Shown here one piece after another: positions 51,976 to 61,021 of a stretch of 64,000 bases of DNA (positions within the stretch are counted from its first letter, which is position 1; each line of letters begins with the position of its first letter). The DNA is taken from the NCBI RefSeq assembly GCF_039543525.1, contig NZ_BAABJX010000029.1:1-64000 (forward strand), given 5' to 3'. Position numbers and translations under genes: made by a program. The notes beneath the pieces are model-generated. The model was given only the letters and a program-made list of their open reading frames with translations, ran no database searches and had not been told where the DNA came from. This stretch comes from Algivirga pacifica. Lineage in GTDB: Bacteria > Bacteroidota > Bacteroidia > Cytophagales > Flammeovirgaceae.

Positions 51976-52587
51976 ATGATCAGACTACTATTTGCCCTCA
52001 TTTTTAAACTGAAAGGGTGGCGTACACGATACGCCGAAGGAGTAAATCCCGACGAAGTCAAAAAGAGTATCTTTTTGGCAGCACCACACACCTCTAACTG
52101 GGATTTTGTTTTTTGCGTGGAAGGATGTCGACAATTGGGAATTCCTTTACGATTCGCTATTAAAAAAGAATGGATGACTTTTCCATTTAATTTAGCAATA
52201 GGTCCTATGGGAGGTATTGCCATTGATCGTTCTGCATCACATAAAGGTAAAAGAACCAATATGGTCGACGACATGGCTGCACTTTTTGAAGGGGAGAAAG
52301 AAAAGGTAGTCTTGATTTGCCCTGAAGCAACACGCTCAAGAAAAGAAATATGGAAAAAAGGATTCTATCAGACGGCTCTAAAAGCCCAGGTGCCTATTTC
52401 CCTAGCTTATTTGGACTATGCCAAAAAAGAAGCTGGTGTCGGAAGAATATTACATCCTAGCGGTAATTTTGAAGAAGACATGAGAATTATCATGGACTTC
52501 TATAAAGATATGACGGCGAAGGTTCCTGAAAATTTTGCTTTGGATAAGCGTTTCAGTCCACGCCCCTTAGAGCAAGAAGCTCTCTAA
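51976..52587 (+). CDS. Lysophospholipid acyltransferase-family protein
   Basis: 203 residues, short for the PlsC family. H-x4-D motif in APHTSNWDFVF (about 36-46); second block IKKEWMTFPFNLAIGPMGGI; third block VVLICPEATRSRKEIWKKGF (the family's PEGTRS becomes PEATRS). The family moves acyl groups from acyl-CoA or acyl-ACP to a lysophospholipid or related acceptor at the membrane face. The acceptor is unknown (1-acyl-glycerol-3-phosphate, ornithine lipid and similar). Start ATG 51976. Confidence 0.8.
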   Translation: MIRLLFALIFKLKGWRTRYAEGVNPDEVKKSIFLAAPHTSNWDFVFCVEGCRQLGIPLRFAIKKEWMTFPFNLAIGPMGGIAIDRSASHKGKRTNMVDDMAALFEGEKEKVVLICPEATRSRKEIWKKGFYQTALKAQVPISLAYLDYAKKEAGVGRILHPSGNFEEDMRIIMDFYKDMTAKVPENFALDKRFSPRPLEQEAL

Positions 52588-52594
52588 ATAATGT

Positions 52595-52711
52595 TTGTTC
52601 ATATTGTTTAATTGAGCTTCGCTCGTTCATATTGTTTAGTTGATACACTTTTAGTGAGCCTAATAACTAAACATCATCAACGAGCGAAGCTCAATTAAAC
52701 AATATGAACAA
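52595..52711. repeat. Mosaic element K
   Basis: TTGTTCATATTGTTTAATTG with GAGC-TTC-GCTC, mirrored by AACGAGCGAAGCTCAATTAA and ACAATATGAACAA. Same type as elements F, J and L. Begins eight bases after the acyltransferase stop. Confidence 0.85.
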
Positions 52712-52741
52712 ATACATCCCAAATATTCAACTGCTCCAATA

Positions 52742-54124
52742 TTAACTACTATACTTTCCTGATAAAGCCTCTTGTATCTGTACAAACAACTCCTCTGGCT
52801 TGAATGGCTTACTAATCACGCCATTCATACCTGCTTCCAGGATATCATTTCGTACTTCTCCCATCATAGCTGCAGCAGTCACGGCCAATATCGGTACCTG
52901 TTTATTATCATTATCAGTAGAGCGAATTCGTTTAGTTGTTTCCAATCCATCCATCATTGGCATATGCAAGTCCATCAGAATAATATCATAGGTCTCTTTA
53001 CTTACTAGCTCTAAGGCCTGATATCCATCACCTGCAAAGGTCACCTTACACCCCCAATCCAACAACATCCAACGAATTACCTGTTGATTAATTTGATTAT
53101 CCTCTACGACCAGGATAGTTACCTCATTCAATGCTTGAGGATCAATCACTGTTGGAGGCTCTTCCTCCATATACTCTTCAGCTCTATCAAAAACCAAAAC
53201 AAAAGAAAAGGTTGTCCCCTCTCCTTCAATACTACTCACCTTCAGTTGGGATTGCTGTAGCAATAGTAACTTATTACAAATGGCTAACCCTAATCCGGAC
53301 CCTCCATATTTTCTGGATGTGCTGCTATCTGCCTGGGTAAAATGATCAAAGATACTTTCAAGTTTGGCACTCGGTATTCCGATTCCTGTATCATTCACCC
53401 GAAAACATACATGTAACTTCTCTTGATTACTAAACACCTCCTCTACTGTCAAGACGATTTTGCCCTTTTCTGTAAATTTTAGGGCATTCCCCAATAGGTT
53501 ATTCAAAACTTGTGAAAGTCGAGTAGGGTCTCCCAAAACTAAACTATCCACTTCAGAGTCCATCACATACTTTAGACGTACCCCTTTTTCATTGGCCTTA
53601 ATAGCCCAGGTATTTCTTACCTTCTGACAGAGTGACTTGATATTGAAAGGAATTTTCTCAAACTCCAGTTTTTCTGCCTCCATCTTATTGTAATCCAAAA
53701 TATCGTTTACCAGAGAAAGTAAGTTTTCGGCAGAAAAACGAAGCGTTTCCAAATGCTTGGACTGCTTCTCAGTAGGATTATCTCTCAACAGTTGATAAGC
53801 AATACCAATAACAGCATTCAATGGTGTTCGAATTTCGTGTGTCATGGTCGCCAAGAAATTATCCTTTGTCTTAATTGCCAACTCTGCTTTTTCCTTAGCC
53901 AAGGATAATTCCTGATTCAACTCTTTCAGCTCTCTCAAGGTTGTTTCTAGCTCAAGTGTTCTGGATTGTACTTTTTCTTCCAAGCAGTGATTCGCTTTCA
54001 ACAACTCTTGATTTAATTCTTGAAGCTCAATCGATTTTTGCTCTATAATTTCCTCTGCTTCTTTTCTAGCCAATCGTTCTCTAGATAGGATCCTTCTTAT
54101 CGAACTTATACTTTCATCGATCAT
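52742..54124 (-). CDS. Cytoplasmic hybrid histidine kinase, partner of H-NOX
   Basis: 460 residues from ATG 54124 (MIDESISSIRRILSRERLAR), which overlaps the H-NOX stop as ATGA; an ATG three codons earlier is possible. No membrane or sensor domain: a coiled coil (about 15-90) leads straight to HisKA with the phosphorylated His in FLATMTHEIRTPLNAVIG, then HATPase_c (N box NNLLGNALKFTEKG; G boxes NDTGIGIPSAKL and GGSGLGLAICNKL), then a receiver domain (about 335-460) with Asp in YDIILMDLHMPMMDGLETTK. It is expected to take its signal from the H-NOX protein encoded just upstream. Downstream target unknown. Confidence 0.93.
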   Translation of the reverse strand: MIDESISSIRRILSRERLARKEAEEIIEQKSIELQELNQELLKANHCLEEKVQSRTLELETTLRELKELNQELSLAKEKAELAIKTKDNFLATMTHEIRTPLNAVIGIAYQLLRDNPTEKQSKHLETLRFSAENLLSLVNDILDYNKMEAEKLEFEKIPFNIKSLCQKVRNTWAIKANEKGVRLKYVMDSEVDSLVLGDPTRLSQVLNNLLGNALKFTEKGKIVLTVEEVFSNQEKLHVCFRVNDTGIGIPSAKLESIFDHFTQADSSTSRKYGGSGLGLAICNKLLLLQQSQLKVSSIEGEGTTFSFVLVFDRAEEYMEEEPPTVIDPQALNEVTILVVEDNQINQQVIRWMLLDWGCKVTFAGDGYQALELVSKETYDIILMDLHMPMMDGLETTKRIRSTDNDNKQVPILAVTAAAMMGEVRNDILEAGMNGVISKPFKPEELFVQIQEALSGKYSS

Positions 54125-54675
54125 AGTACACAACTTTTATTATATAGAGAAAAACTAATAGATGAATCTGCTACTCGCTGTGCTATTTCCAATGTAAGCG
54201 TCTCCTGATAATAATACACTACTTCATCAACGAAGCCCCTCATCACCTCAGGGATACTTTGTATGTAATCTCCCTTAAGTCTAAATACAATTTGCCCAAC
54301 TTCATCCAACTCCAATAAGATTTCCGGAAAATCCTGATACTCTGCAGTCCATCTTGATACTTCTTGAAAATGAAGGAGAACCTTTTTTATCAAGGATACA
54401 GAAGACGTGCACTCCTTGAGCCAATCAATACGACTTTTTTTAAATACAGTAAAAAGATGTTTACCGTAATCATAGAGTAATTGGTCCATAGGAACCTTGG
54501 TTGCACTTTCCAAGGAAATCAATAAGCATTCTATCTCTGCATAAGGATAATCCCCTACGGCAGTATAGACACCAAAGTGAGGAAAGGTATTCTCAACGAC
54601 AATGTGGTCAGCCACATCAAAGCCGAAGCGACCTTCTACCATTTCCAATAACTCTGTAAATAAAATTCCTTTCAT
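54121..54675 (-). CDS. H-NOX (heme-NO/oxygen-binding) domain protein, variant
   Basis: 184 residues, the standard H-NOX length. MKGILFTELLEMVEGRFGFD and the FGVYTAVGDYPYAEIECLL segment match the family. The proximal heme-ligand histidine is at position 102 (VLLHFQEV), the canonical number. The usual heme-propionate motif Y131-x-S133-x-R135 is replaced by F131-R-L133-K-G135 (IVFRLKGDY). Either heme is bound differently or this is a heme-poor variant. Coupled by ATGA to a sensorless hybrid histidine kinase, the common H-NOX/kinase arrangement for NO sensing. Confidence 0.85.
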   Translation of the reverse strand: MKGILFTELLEMVEGRFGFDVADHIVVENTFPHFGVYTAVGDYPYAEIECLLISLESATKVPMDQLLYDYGKHLFTVFKKSRIDWLKECTSSVSLIKKVLLHFQEVSRWTAEYQDFPEILLELDEVGQIVFRLKGDYIQSIPEVMRGFVDEVVYYYQETLTLEIAQRVADSSISFSLYNKSCVL

Positions 54676-54959
54676 AAAATATTCTAAACCATAATCTATT
54701 CATCCAAACACTACCTTGAACATACTATGATCTACCCGCCTGTTCCTTTTTAATTACATACAATCCTTACATTTGTACGATTCCGATATATTCTCTTGAG
54801 TCCCTTTACCCTATTCTTTGTTTAAGCAGCTAACGAAAAAAGATGAATCATCCCATATTAACAAATGGTTTAGCTTTCTGAGAATTCATCACTTTATAGC
54901 TATCTCACAAGCCCTTTATGAGTTTCTTCATTTTTTCCTTGATGAAAAAACGAAGCAAA

Positions 54960-55105
54960 AAAATCAAGGCTTTGAAGAATTTACCTAATTTTTAATCGTA
55001 AAAGCTAAAAATTCCAAACTCGCTACGCTCAAACAATGGAATTTTCTTAACGCTTTTACGATTAAAAATTTTAACGGCAATTCTTCAAGGCCATTTTTAG
55101 ATATA
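54960..55105. repeat. Large inverted repeat, about 45-nt arms
   Basis: Left arm reads AATCAAGGCTTTGAAGAATT then ACCTAATTTTTAATCG then TAAAAGC; the right arm has GCTTTTACGATTAAAAATTT, then CGGCAATTCTTCAAGGCC. The arms match over about 40 positions with a few differences. The centre holds ACTCGCTACGCTC and AATTCC/GGAATT. A CTTGATGAAAAAACGAAGCA string precedes it. Distinct from both other repeat families. Confidence 0.75.
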
Positions 55106-55126
55106 TAAAGGCACTTTTTAAATAAA

Positions 55127-55173
55127 AAAAAATGAGTCACCCCTTAAATGTTTATATGGGATGACTCATTTTT
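55127..55173 (-). terminator. Terminator of the 55196 gene
   Basis: AAAAATGAGTCACCCC paired with GGGATGACTCATTTTT (one bulge), T run on the minus strand, 25 nt beyond the stop. Confidence 0.85.
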
Positions 55174-55195
55174 CTTCATTTCCTTATAAGAACCC

Positions 55196-55768
55196 TTAAG
55201 ATGCGACCTTATGAGTTTTCTTATCTCTTTTCTGTTGACGCTTCTTTTCCAGTAAGTATTCAAGATAAAAACTTTGGAAAATAACTATACTACCGGTATA
55301 CTGATTAATCACGTACACCACTTCTTTGGTCGGATGATGCAACAACTTATTCTCTCCTATATTCGTCAGAGAAGTAAGTTTTAAATCAGCAATCCCCACT
55401 TCTTCAGATAAGGTTGAATACTCGAAACCCTCTGAAAGTAAGTAACTTTCAACAGAGGAAGTGTTCCCTTCATAAGAGGTAGGCTCTAAAATCACACCCG
55501 TTACTCTTCTGGTTTTCACACTTCTTTTTTTCAGTTGATGCCCTTCTATAAAGCGATAAAAACGGTATTTAACATCCCCCAAAGGACTAGCAGTCGTCAG
55601 TTCTTCATCATCTTGAAGATAACTCCTTAACATACCATGATAAACCCCCTTATACAGATGGTTTTCACTTCTTTTAGCTAAAGCATGCAATGCACGCTCT
55701 TCAAATAAACGATAAGCAACAAATAGTATCAATACGCCGATGACACTAAGTACAATAGCAGTAATCAT
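55196..55768 (-). CDS. Membrane-anchored protein of unknown function
   Basis: 190 residues. One N-terminal transmembrane helix (about 3-22: AIVLSVIGVLILFVAYRLF), then a soluble domain with basic stretches (KKRSVKTRRVTGVILEPTSY) and a very basic C-terminus (KKRQQKRDKKTHK). No family recognised. Clean frame, good terminator, and an isolated position between large gaps; probably a real, lineage-restricted gene. Confidence 0.6.
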   Translation of the reverse strand: MITAIVLSVIGVLILFVAYRLFEERALHALAKRSENHLYKGVYHGMLRSYLQDDEELTTASPLGDVKYRFYRFIEGHQLKKRSVKTRRVTGVILEPTSYEGNTSSVESYLLSEGFEYSTLSEEVGIADLKLTSLTNIGENKLLHHPTKEVVYVINQYTGSIVIFQSFYLEYLLEKKRQQKRDKKTHKVAS

Positions 55769-56410
55769 AAGATAGTCAGTTAGTTTACGTTAAACTAATT
55801 TATATATATTCATCAATTGGGGACAATCACTCCGATATTAATAAAAAGTGAAAGCAAACTGGACGCAATTGTCCTTCTTGATCAATTCTATAGTTGGTGA
55901 TCTGAAAATGGAGTCATTCATCCTCTAATCGCACAGAACATAAATAAAACAGGGGTGTAACCTGAAAGGTTATCTGAGTGTAATAATCACTTTTCCAATG
56001 GCAGCACGTAAAGTTCTCTAGCTAGTAAGCATTATCCCTTTAGAAAGTACAATTTTGTCCTTTCATTATGTTTCTTATGAGTATTGAATAGACTTTACCG
56101 TTTTCAGCAAAATATCAGTTTTAGCTTTTAGTATAAGGTTGTAACCATAACATTGGGTTTGATGATTACTTTCTTTAATACTATTTTATCAAAATAATAT
56201 TACTTTCCCCAGTATTCCTACAAAAAATTAATAAAAAATACATCACTATTTTAAGTGAATCCTCTATTCTTTAATTGAGATACTGTATGATTATTTGGGT
56301 TAACATATCGTGTATTACTTCTCCTTTATATTAACATTCAACGATAAGCAATACACGATAATAGCTAGTAGACTGATAATAAGTATACTTATAGTTAAGT
56401 GCTACTTTTA

Positions 56411-56486
56411 AGGGGTTTAAGGAGGAAGGAACCTATGGATAGTAATCCTTTATCCTTCTTCCTTCCTCCTTTATCCATTTGGAAGT
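56411..56486. repeat. Inverted repeat (AAGGAGGAAGGA / TCCTTCCTCCTT)
   Basis: Arms of purine-rich and pyrimidine-rich words around CCTATGGATAGTAATCC; the right arm repeats TCCTT words. Not linked to a gene end. Confidence 0.65.
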
Positions 56487-56517
56487 AGCACCTTTATTTC
56501 TATCAGAAAACTTAGTG

Positions 56518-56539
56518 TTTAGACCACTAGTGGTCTAAA
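56518..56539. promoter_or_regulatory. Perfect 22-bp palindrome
   Basis: TTTAGACCACT followed directly by its exact complement, AGTGGTCTAAA. Compact enough to be a protein-binding site. No gene start is close on either strand (the AddB-like gene ends at 56664). Confidence 0.4.
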
Positions 56540-56663
56540 TATTAAATGAACGCAAGGAACTCTCTACTTTTTTGAGCGAAGACGCTCAAGTTATGCTTAA
56601 GGTCTTAACCTAGAGGCTAAGACCAGTATATTTTACCTATAAGCAGACCTAGTAATTGGTCCA

Positions 56664-59594
56664 CTAGACAAATGCTTGTTCCTCTGAAATCGCCATATCC
56701 TCTCGCATCATATGCTGTATCAAGTGTGTAAAGAACTTCTCTGCATAGTTCACAAAACCCTCCCGGTCCGTAGGTTCATCGGCTATCTGATACTGAACAA
56801 ACCCATCTGATAATTTTCGGAAGAAATAAAAACCTGCCTCCACCTTACAGGTTTGTAGATCAAACCCAGCAGGGAACGCGTAATCTTTCAGTTCTCCATT
56901 TAATATATTCTGTATCAAGATATACTTATAAGAGAGTAATTGTACAATCTTTTCTTTCTCGGGATGAAACAATAACTCTTGATAGTTATTTGCCTTTAGG
57001 TTTTCCTTATGATAGGCTCCCGTCTTATAATCTACGATACGAATGGTATTTCCAACAATATCAATACGGTCAGCCATACCAGAAACTCTAAACGGAATTA
57101 CGGAGCTATCCTGCAATGGAATCTTCATCGTATGCCCATGAAAAGACTCTTGTGCTACCAAAAAGAAGGGTGCTTCTTGTCGTTGCTTTTCAAGAAAATT
57201 CAATGTTAAGCGCTCCGCCACTTTCTTCAGGATATAGTTTTTTCCATAGCGCATATTTTTAGTCGCCACATCCTTACTTTTGGTAATACTCAGAACTACT
57301 TCTACCTGTTTACTCACCTCCTCAGCAGTACAATGATTCATTAAAAAATCCTCATCAATCCACTGTCCTATCTTTGGTAGTAGCAATTGTTCCAGAGACT
57401 CATGCAATAAGGTTCCAAAAGTACGCTGATCGAGACTTTCTTCCAGCTCCTCACCTTCTCTCACCTCCAATATTTTATCCTCCAAAAAAGCCAGAGGATT
57501 TTTGATATATCGGTTCAAGGAAGACGGACTAATGCCCTTTGCTAGTTTCTCCTTAATTTTAGTCAGTAATACCTCATCTTTAATAACCTGTTGAGGAACA
57601 CGTGCCGAAAGGTCAGGCATATCCAATTGCAGAATTCGCTCACTCAAGGTAAAACGTATTCCTTCTTGCTTGAGCAGTTCTTCCTTTAACTGTACCAAGA
57701 AACGACTCATTTCTCCCCCATCCTTTGAGGCTGCGGCATCTACGTATAACAGGGTGATTTTTTTGGCTCTATGCAACAAACGATAAAAGGTATAGGCAAA
57801 GGCTATATCATTATGTTTATAGGTCGGCATTCCAAACTGTATCCTCAAGTCATAAGGAATGATAGATTCTGCCACTTTTTTTACCGGCAAAAAGCCTTCA
57901 TTACAGGAAAGAATCATGACATGCTCAAAGTCCAACGCACGACTCTCCAACATACCCATCACTTGTAAAGGAGCAATAGGCTGTCCTGTAAAAGGAATTT
58001 GTATTCCTTTAAGAAGCTCCATCAACAACTGCCTAAAGGTACGGATAGGAATATTTTCTTTCTGTAAACCTAAGATGTCCTGTAGTCGATTTAGTACCGT
58101 ATAAAACTTTAGGAGTAACTCATATTCTATACGTTGGTGATCGATGGAATCTTGCATAATTTGCAAAGGGTCATCTTCCCGGTCAAACAGGTGTACCAAT
58201 GCCTCCGTCAAAGCAAAAAGTTGCTGCAGAGCAGTTTTATAATTGGATCGCCACGCTTTAAAAATAGCCCTGTAGATCGGCATACGATCTCCCCAACTCA
58301 ATATGCGGTCCAGAGGAATAAGAATCAGTCCCTCTGATATAATTTCTTTCTGAATACCCTCCGCAATCTCTCTATACTCCTTAGAGACTACCGAATGCTG
58401 GAAATAAGGATGCCTTACAATATTGAGTACTTCCTTGAAGTATACACAAGGGACTCCATCGTCATTCTTTCTTAACCCCTCCTGTAACTTGAATACGGAC
58501 ACTATCAGGTCAAAAAATGGGGTATTTTGAAAAGCTACTCCCATCGTCACGTTAGTATACGTAGACAAACGTCGATCTCCCTCCAATACTGGCAAAGAGT
58601 ATAATAACGGTGTCAACATACTCTCGTCTGGTAGCAAAACTGCGGTATGGTTAACCGTCTTGGTAAAGTGCTCCCAAGCTGATGTATCCTGTAACTGTTC
58701 GCTCAATAACTGTCCTACCACCTTCGCCTGTGCCACATCGCTGTGTACCTTAATCACTTCGATTTCACAAGGCTCTTCTTGCTGATAGTAGTTTCTCGAA
58801 AGGTCCTGATGTCCCTTGGCAAAGGTCTGTCTAAACTTACGGAAAAAATACCCTGCCTCATGCTCTGTATGATTCACATAATACTGATCACTATCAAAGT
58901 AATGCTCAGCCATACCGTGCTCTGTCAATACCTGCATCAGGTCATGCTCTACGGTAGAAACCTGACTAAACCCTGCAAATACCACTTGCTCTACTCCTAG
59001 CTCCTTCACTGCTTCCATCAAATGGTTGAATGCCTCTCGAAACGACAATCCACCATAGGCTATATGCTTTTCTATCAAACGACTACGAAAGGCATAATAG
59101 GTGTCTGCCAGGTTTTCCCAGAAAGAAAAGAAGTTGGTCAATGCCTGTGACTTTCGCTTCATCAACTCCTCGGGGTCCTCTCTCAACTCCTCAGCCCATC
59201 GCTCAATGGCTTTGGTATCTTGCAAGTACTCAAACATCTCCTGCGTCTGTTTTGCAGAGAGATTATTATCAATCATGTTAAAGTCCCTCAATAAAGATGT
59301 ACCCAAAGGGGTAAACTTATCTAAGGTAATCTCCTTATCGAATTGACGATATACTTTGAACAACTCAAAAATTAATGTGACATTATCTGCCTTTTGCAAT
59401 CGGCTAATTTTACGAGCAAACCCTTCCATAGAAAGGATGACAGGTGAAAAAGCGACCTCTTCCTCTAGACACGCTCCCAAATATTGCTTGAAATACATAC
59501 AAGCCCTTCGAGAGGGTAATACCACGTAAATATTCTTGAAGTTAGTTTTATGTTTTTGGTAGACGGTCTGGGCGACTTCTTTTAAAAATGACAT
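56664..59594 (-). CDS. AddB-like PD-(D/E)XK nuclease with helicase-like N-domain
   Basis: 976 residues from ATG 59594 (MSFLKEVAQTVYQKH). A frame extended to 59642 would add 16 residues encoded by mosaic repeat DNA, so the inner ATG is preferred. N-terminal half resembles AddB/RexB inactivated helicase folds (NIYVVLPSRRACMYFKQYLG in place of Walker A; ILSCNEGFLP). C-terminal nuclease: ISPSSLNRYIKNPLAFLEDK (about 690-710) and FRVSGMADRIDIVG plus IRIVDYKTGAY (PD-(D/E)XK core, about 860-890). It would process double-strand DNA ends with an AddA partner, which is not in this window. folC is upstream on the same strand, separated by repeats. Confidence 0.8.
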   Translation of the reverse strand: MSFLKEVAQTVYQKHKTNFKNIYVVLPSRRACMYFKQYLGACLEEEVAFSPVILSMEGFARKISRLQKADNVTLIFELFKVYRQFDKEITLDKFTPLGTSLLRDFNMIDNNLSAKQTQEMFEYLQDTKAIERWAEELREDPEELMKRKSQALTNFFSFWENLADTYYAFRSRLIEKHIAYGGLSFREAFNHLMEAVKELGVEQVVFAGFSQVSTVEHDLMQVLTEHGMAEHYFDSDQYYVNHTEHEAGYFFRKFRQTFAKGHQDLSRNYYQQEEPCEIEVIKVHSDVAQAKVVGQLLSEQLQDTSAWEHFTKTVNHTAVLLPDESMLTPLLYSLPVLEGDRRLSTYTNVTMGVAFQNTPFFDLIVSVFKLQEGLRKNDDGVPCVYFKEVLNIVRHPYFQHSVVSKEYREIAEGIQKEIISEGLILIPLDRILSWGDRMPIYRAIFKAWRSNYKTALQQLFALTEALVHLFDREDDPLQIMQDSIDHQRIEYELLLKFYTVLNRLQDILGLQKENIPIRTFRQLLMELLKGIQIPFTGQPIAPLQVMGMLESRALDFEHVMILSCNEGFLPVKKVAESIIPYDLRIQFGMPTYKHNDIAFAYTFYRLLHRAKKITLLYVDAAASKDGGEMSRFLVQLKEELLKQEGIRFTLSERILQLDMPDLSARVPQQVIKDEVLLTKIKEKLAKGISPSSLNRYIKNPLAFLEDKILEVREGEELEESLDQRTFGTLLHESLEQLLLPKIGQWIDEDFLMNHCTAEEVSKQVEVVLSITKSKDVATKNMRYGKNYILKKVAERLTLNFLEKQRQEAPFFLVAQESFHGHTMKIPLQDSSVIPFRVSGMADRIDIVGNTIRIVDYKTGAYHKENLKANNYQELLFHPEKEKIVQLLSYKYILIQNILNGELKDYAFPAGFDLQTCKVEAGFYFFRKLSDGFVQYQIADEPTDREGFVNYAEKFFTHLIQHMMREDMAISEEQAFV

Positions 59595-59608
59595 ACTGCT
59601 GTTGAAAT

Positions 59609-59727
59609 GTTGAGGCGGCTTACACCGCTGGTTGAGTAGCACTTCGTGCTGTTGAGGTTCACCTTTGGTGAGTTGAGACGTTTATGGCTTATCGCTTAAT
59701 ATTAAGCAATAAGCCATAAACGATAAC
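59609..59727. repeat. Mosaic element M and CGATAA-type arm
   Basis: 59609-59677: GCGG-CTTACA-CCGC, AGCAC-TTC-GTGCT and CACC-TTT-GGTG modules with GTTGAG linkers, one arm only. 59684-59727: an imperfect inverted repeat of GGCTTATCGCTTAATATTAA and AGCAATAAGCC with CGATAACC words. It sits between folC and the AddB-like gene and encodes the residues rejected from the latter's N-terminus. Confidence 0.7.
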
Positions 59728-59735
59728 CTCCTTTA

Positions 59736-61016
59736 CTATAAGTCAAGCTCTGCAACTACAAAAGTACTTCCTCCAATAAAGATCAAGTCTTCTACACTGG
59801 CCTCTTGCTTGGCTGTTGCTACGGCTTCTTTTACATCCTCAATCACAATCCCTTTGAGCCCTGCCTGGTCTGCAGCTTTCTGTAACTCGGTAGCGGATAA
59901 TCCTCTCGGGACTTTAGGAGTACAGAAGTAATAGGTAGCATCCTCAGGCAAAAGAGTTAAAATCTTGGATAAATCTTTTTCTTTCACAACTCCCAAGACC
60001 ATATGCAACTTTTGAAAGCTCAATGACCCTATTTGCTTAATAATTTCCTTTATACCCTCTTCATTATGCCCTACATCACAAAATATCTGTGGAGAGGTGC
60101 CTAGCTGTTGCCAACGTCCCTTAACAGCAGTCAGCTTCACTACATTTTCCAGTCCACCTATAATGTCATCTTTCTTTATTTTCTTAGGTAGTAAAGGGTT
60201 TAGTACATCAATTAATTTCAGAACTCCCGGCAAGTTATAATACTGATATTTTCCTTTTAAGCCGACGTTCACTTCTGTACCCCATAACATTCCATCCTTG
60301 TAGACATCTATTGTCCCTTCTACACCATCCCTAACGGTATATTTGCGATCTCCAAAAGTAATAGGTGCATTCACCTCTTTGGCTTTATCCATAAACACAG
60401 TACTCACCTCTTTTTGAGTTTGACTGATCACTACAGGAGTTTTACTTTTGATAATCCCCGCCTTCTCTGCAGCAATTGCCTGAGGAGTATCTCCTAGCAT
60501 GTCCATATGATCCATTCCAATGTTAGTAATCAGGCAAGCTTCTGGTTCAATCACATTCGTAGAATCTAGTCTACCACCAAGTCCCACCTCAATCACGGCA
60601 TAGTCTACTTGTTCTTTGGCGAAATGCTCAAAGGCCATCGCTACAGTCATTTCAAAAAAAGAAGGTTTTACCTCTTCTATCAGTTCTTGATACTGCTCCA
60701 CAAATTGAACAACTTCTTTTTCTGGAAGGTTTTGTCCATTTACACGAATGCGCTCCGTAAAACTTTGAAGATGGGGAGAGGTGTACAACCCTACCTTATA
60801 CCCTGCACGTTGCAGAATAGCCGCAGTAAAACTAGAAGAGCTCCCTTTCCCATTCGTTCCTCCTATGTGGATACTTTTAAACTTCTTTTGGGGATTCCCC
60901 ATGGCCTCACATAGGGCTAATGTATTGGTAAGATCTTTCTTAAAGGCCGTGCCTCCTACCCTTTGGTACATCGGAAGCTGGCTATACATATATTCTAATG
61001 CTTGCTCGTAGTTCAT
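59736..61016 (-). CDS. folC: Folylpolyglutamate/dihydrofolate synthase
   Basis: Adds glutamate to dihydropteroate or to folates. 426 residues, Mur-ligase fold. P-loop HIGGTNGKGSSSSFTAA (about 47-63); LYTSPHLQSFTERI (about 75-90); VIEVGLGGRLDSTN (about 142-155); HNEEGIKEII (about 310) and a C-terminal glutamate ligase domain ending in FIGGSTFVVAELDL. Whether bifunctional cannot be decided from sequence. Six nt after the TonB-like gene, so likely in the same transcript. Confidence 0.93.
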   Translation of the reverse strand: MNYEQALEYMYSQLPMYQRVGGTAFKKDLTNTLALCEAMGNPQKKFKSIHIGGTNGKGSSSSFTAAILQRAGYKVGLYTSPHLQSFTERIRVNGQNLPEKEVVQFVEQYQELIEEVKPSFFEMTVAMAFEHFAKEQVDYAVIEVGLGGRLDSTNVIEPEACLITNIGMDHMDMLGDTPQAIAAEKAGIIKSKTPVVISQTQKEVSTVFMDKAKEVNAPITFGDRKYTVRDGVEGTIDVYKDGMLWGTEVNVGLKGKYQYYNLPGVLKLIDVLNPLLPKKIKKDDIIGGLENVVKLTAVKGRWQQLGTSPQIFCDVGHNEEGIKEIIKQIGSLSFQKLHMVLGVVKEKDLSKILTLLPEDATYYFCTPKVPRGLSATELQKAADQAGLKGIVIEDVKEAVATAKQEASVEDLIFIGGSTFVVAELDL

Positions 61017-61021
61017 CGCGC

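Larger units (their letters stand above)
54676..55195. other. 520-base gap: large inverted repeat and terminator
   Basis: Contains the long inverted repeat at 54960-55105 and a terminator at 55127-55173. An A/T-rich leader for the H-NOX gene lies near 54676-54780; no clear promoter. Confidence 0.5.
55769..56663. other. 895-base gap with scattered palindromes, no gene
   Basis: The largest gene-free stretch. 55769-56330 is AT-rich with nothing recognised. 56338-56365 holds CGATAAGCAATACACGATAA words; 56411-56486 an inverted repeat; 56518-56539 a perfect palindrome; 56574-56588 a GAGCG-AAGA-CGCTC hairpin; 56601-56624 GGTCTTA..TAAGACC, similar to the hairpin at 4037. Confidence 0.5.
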
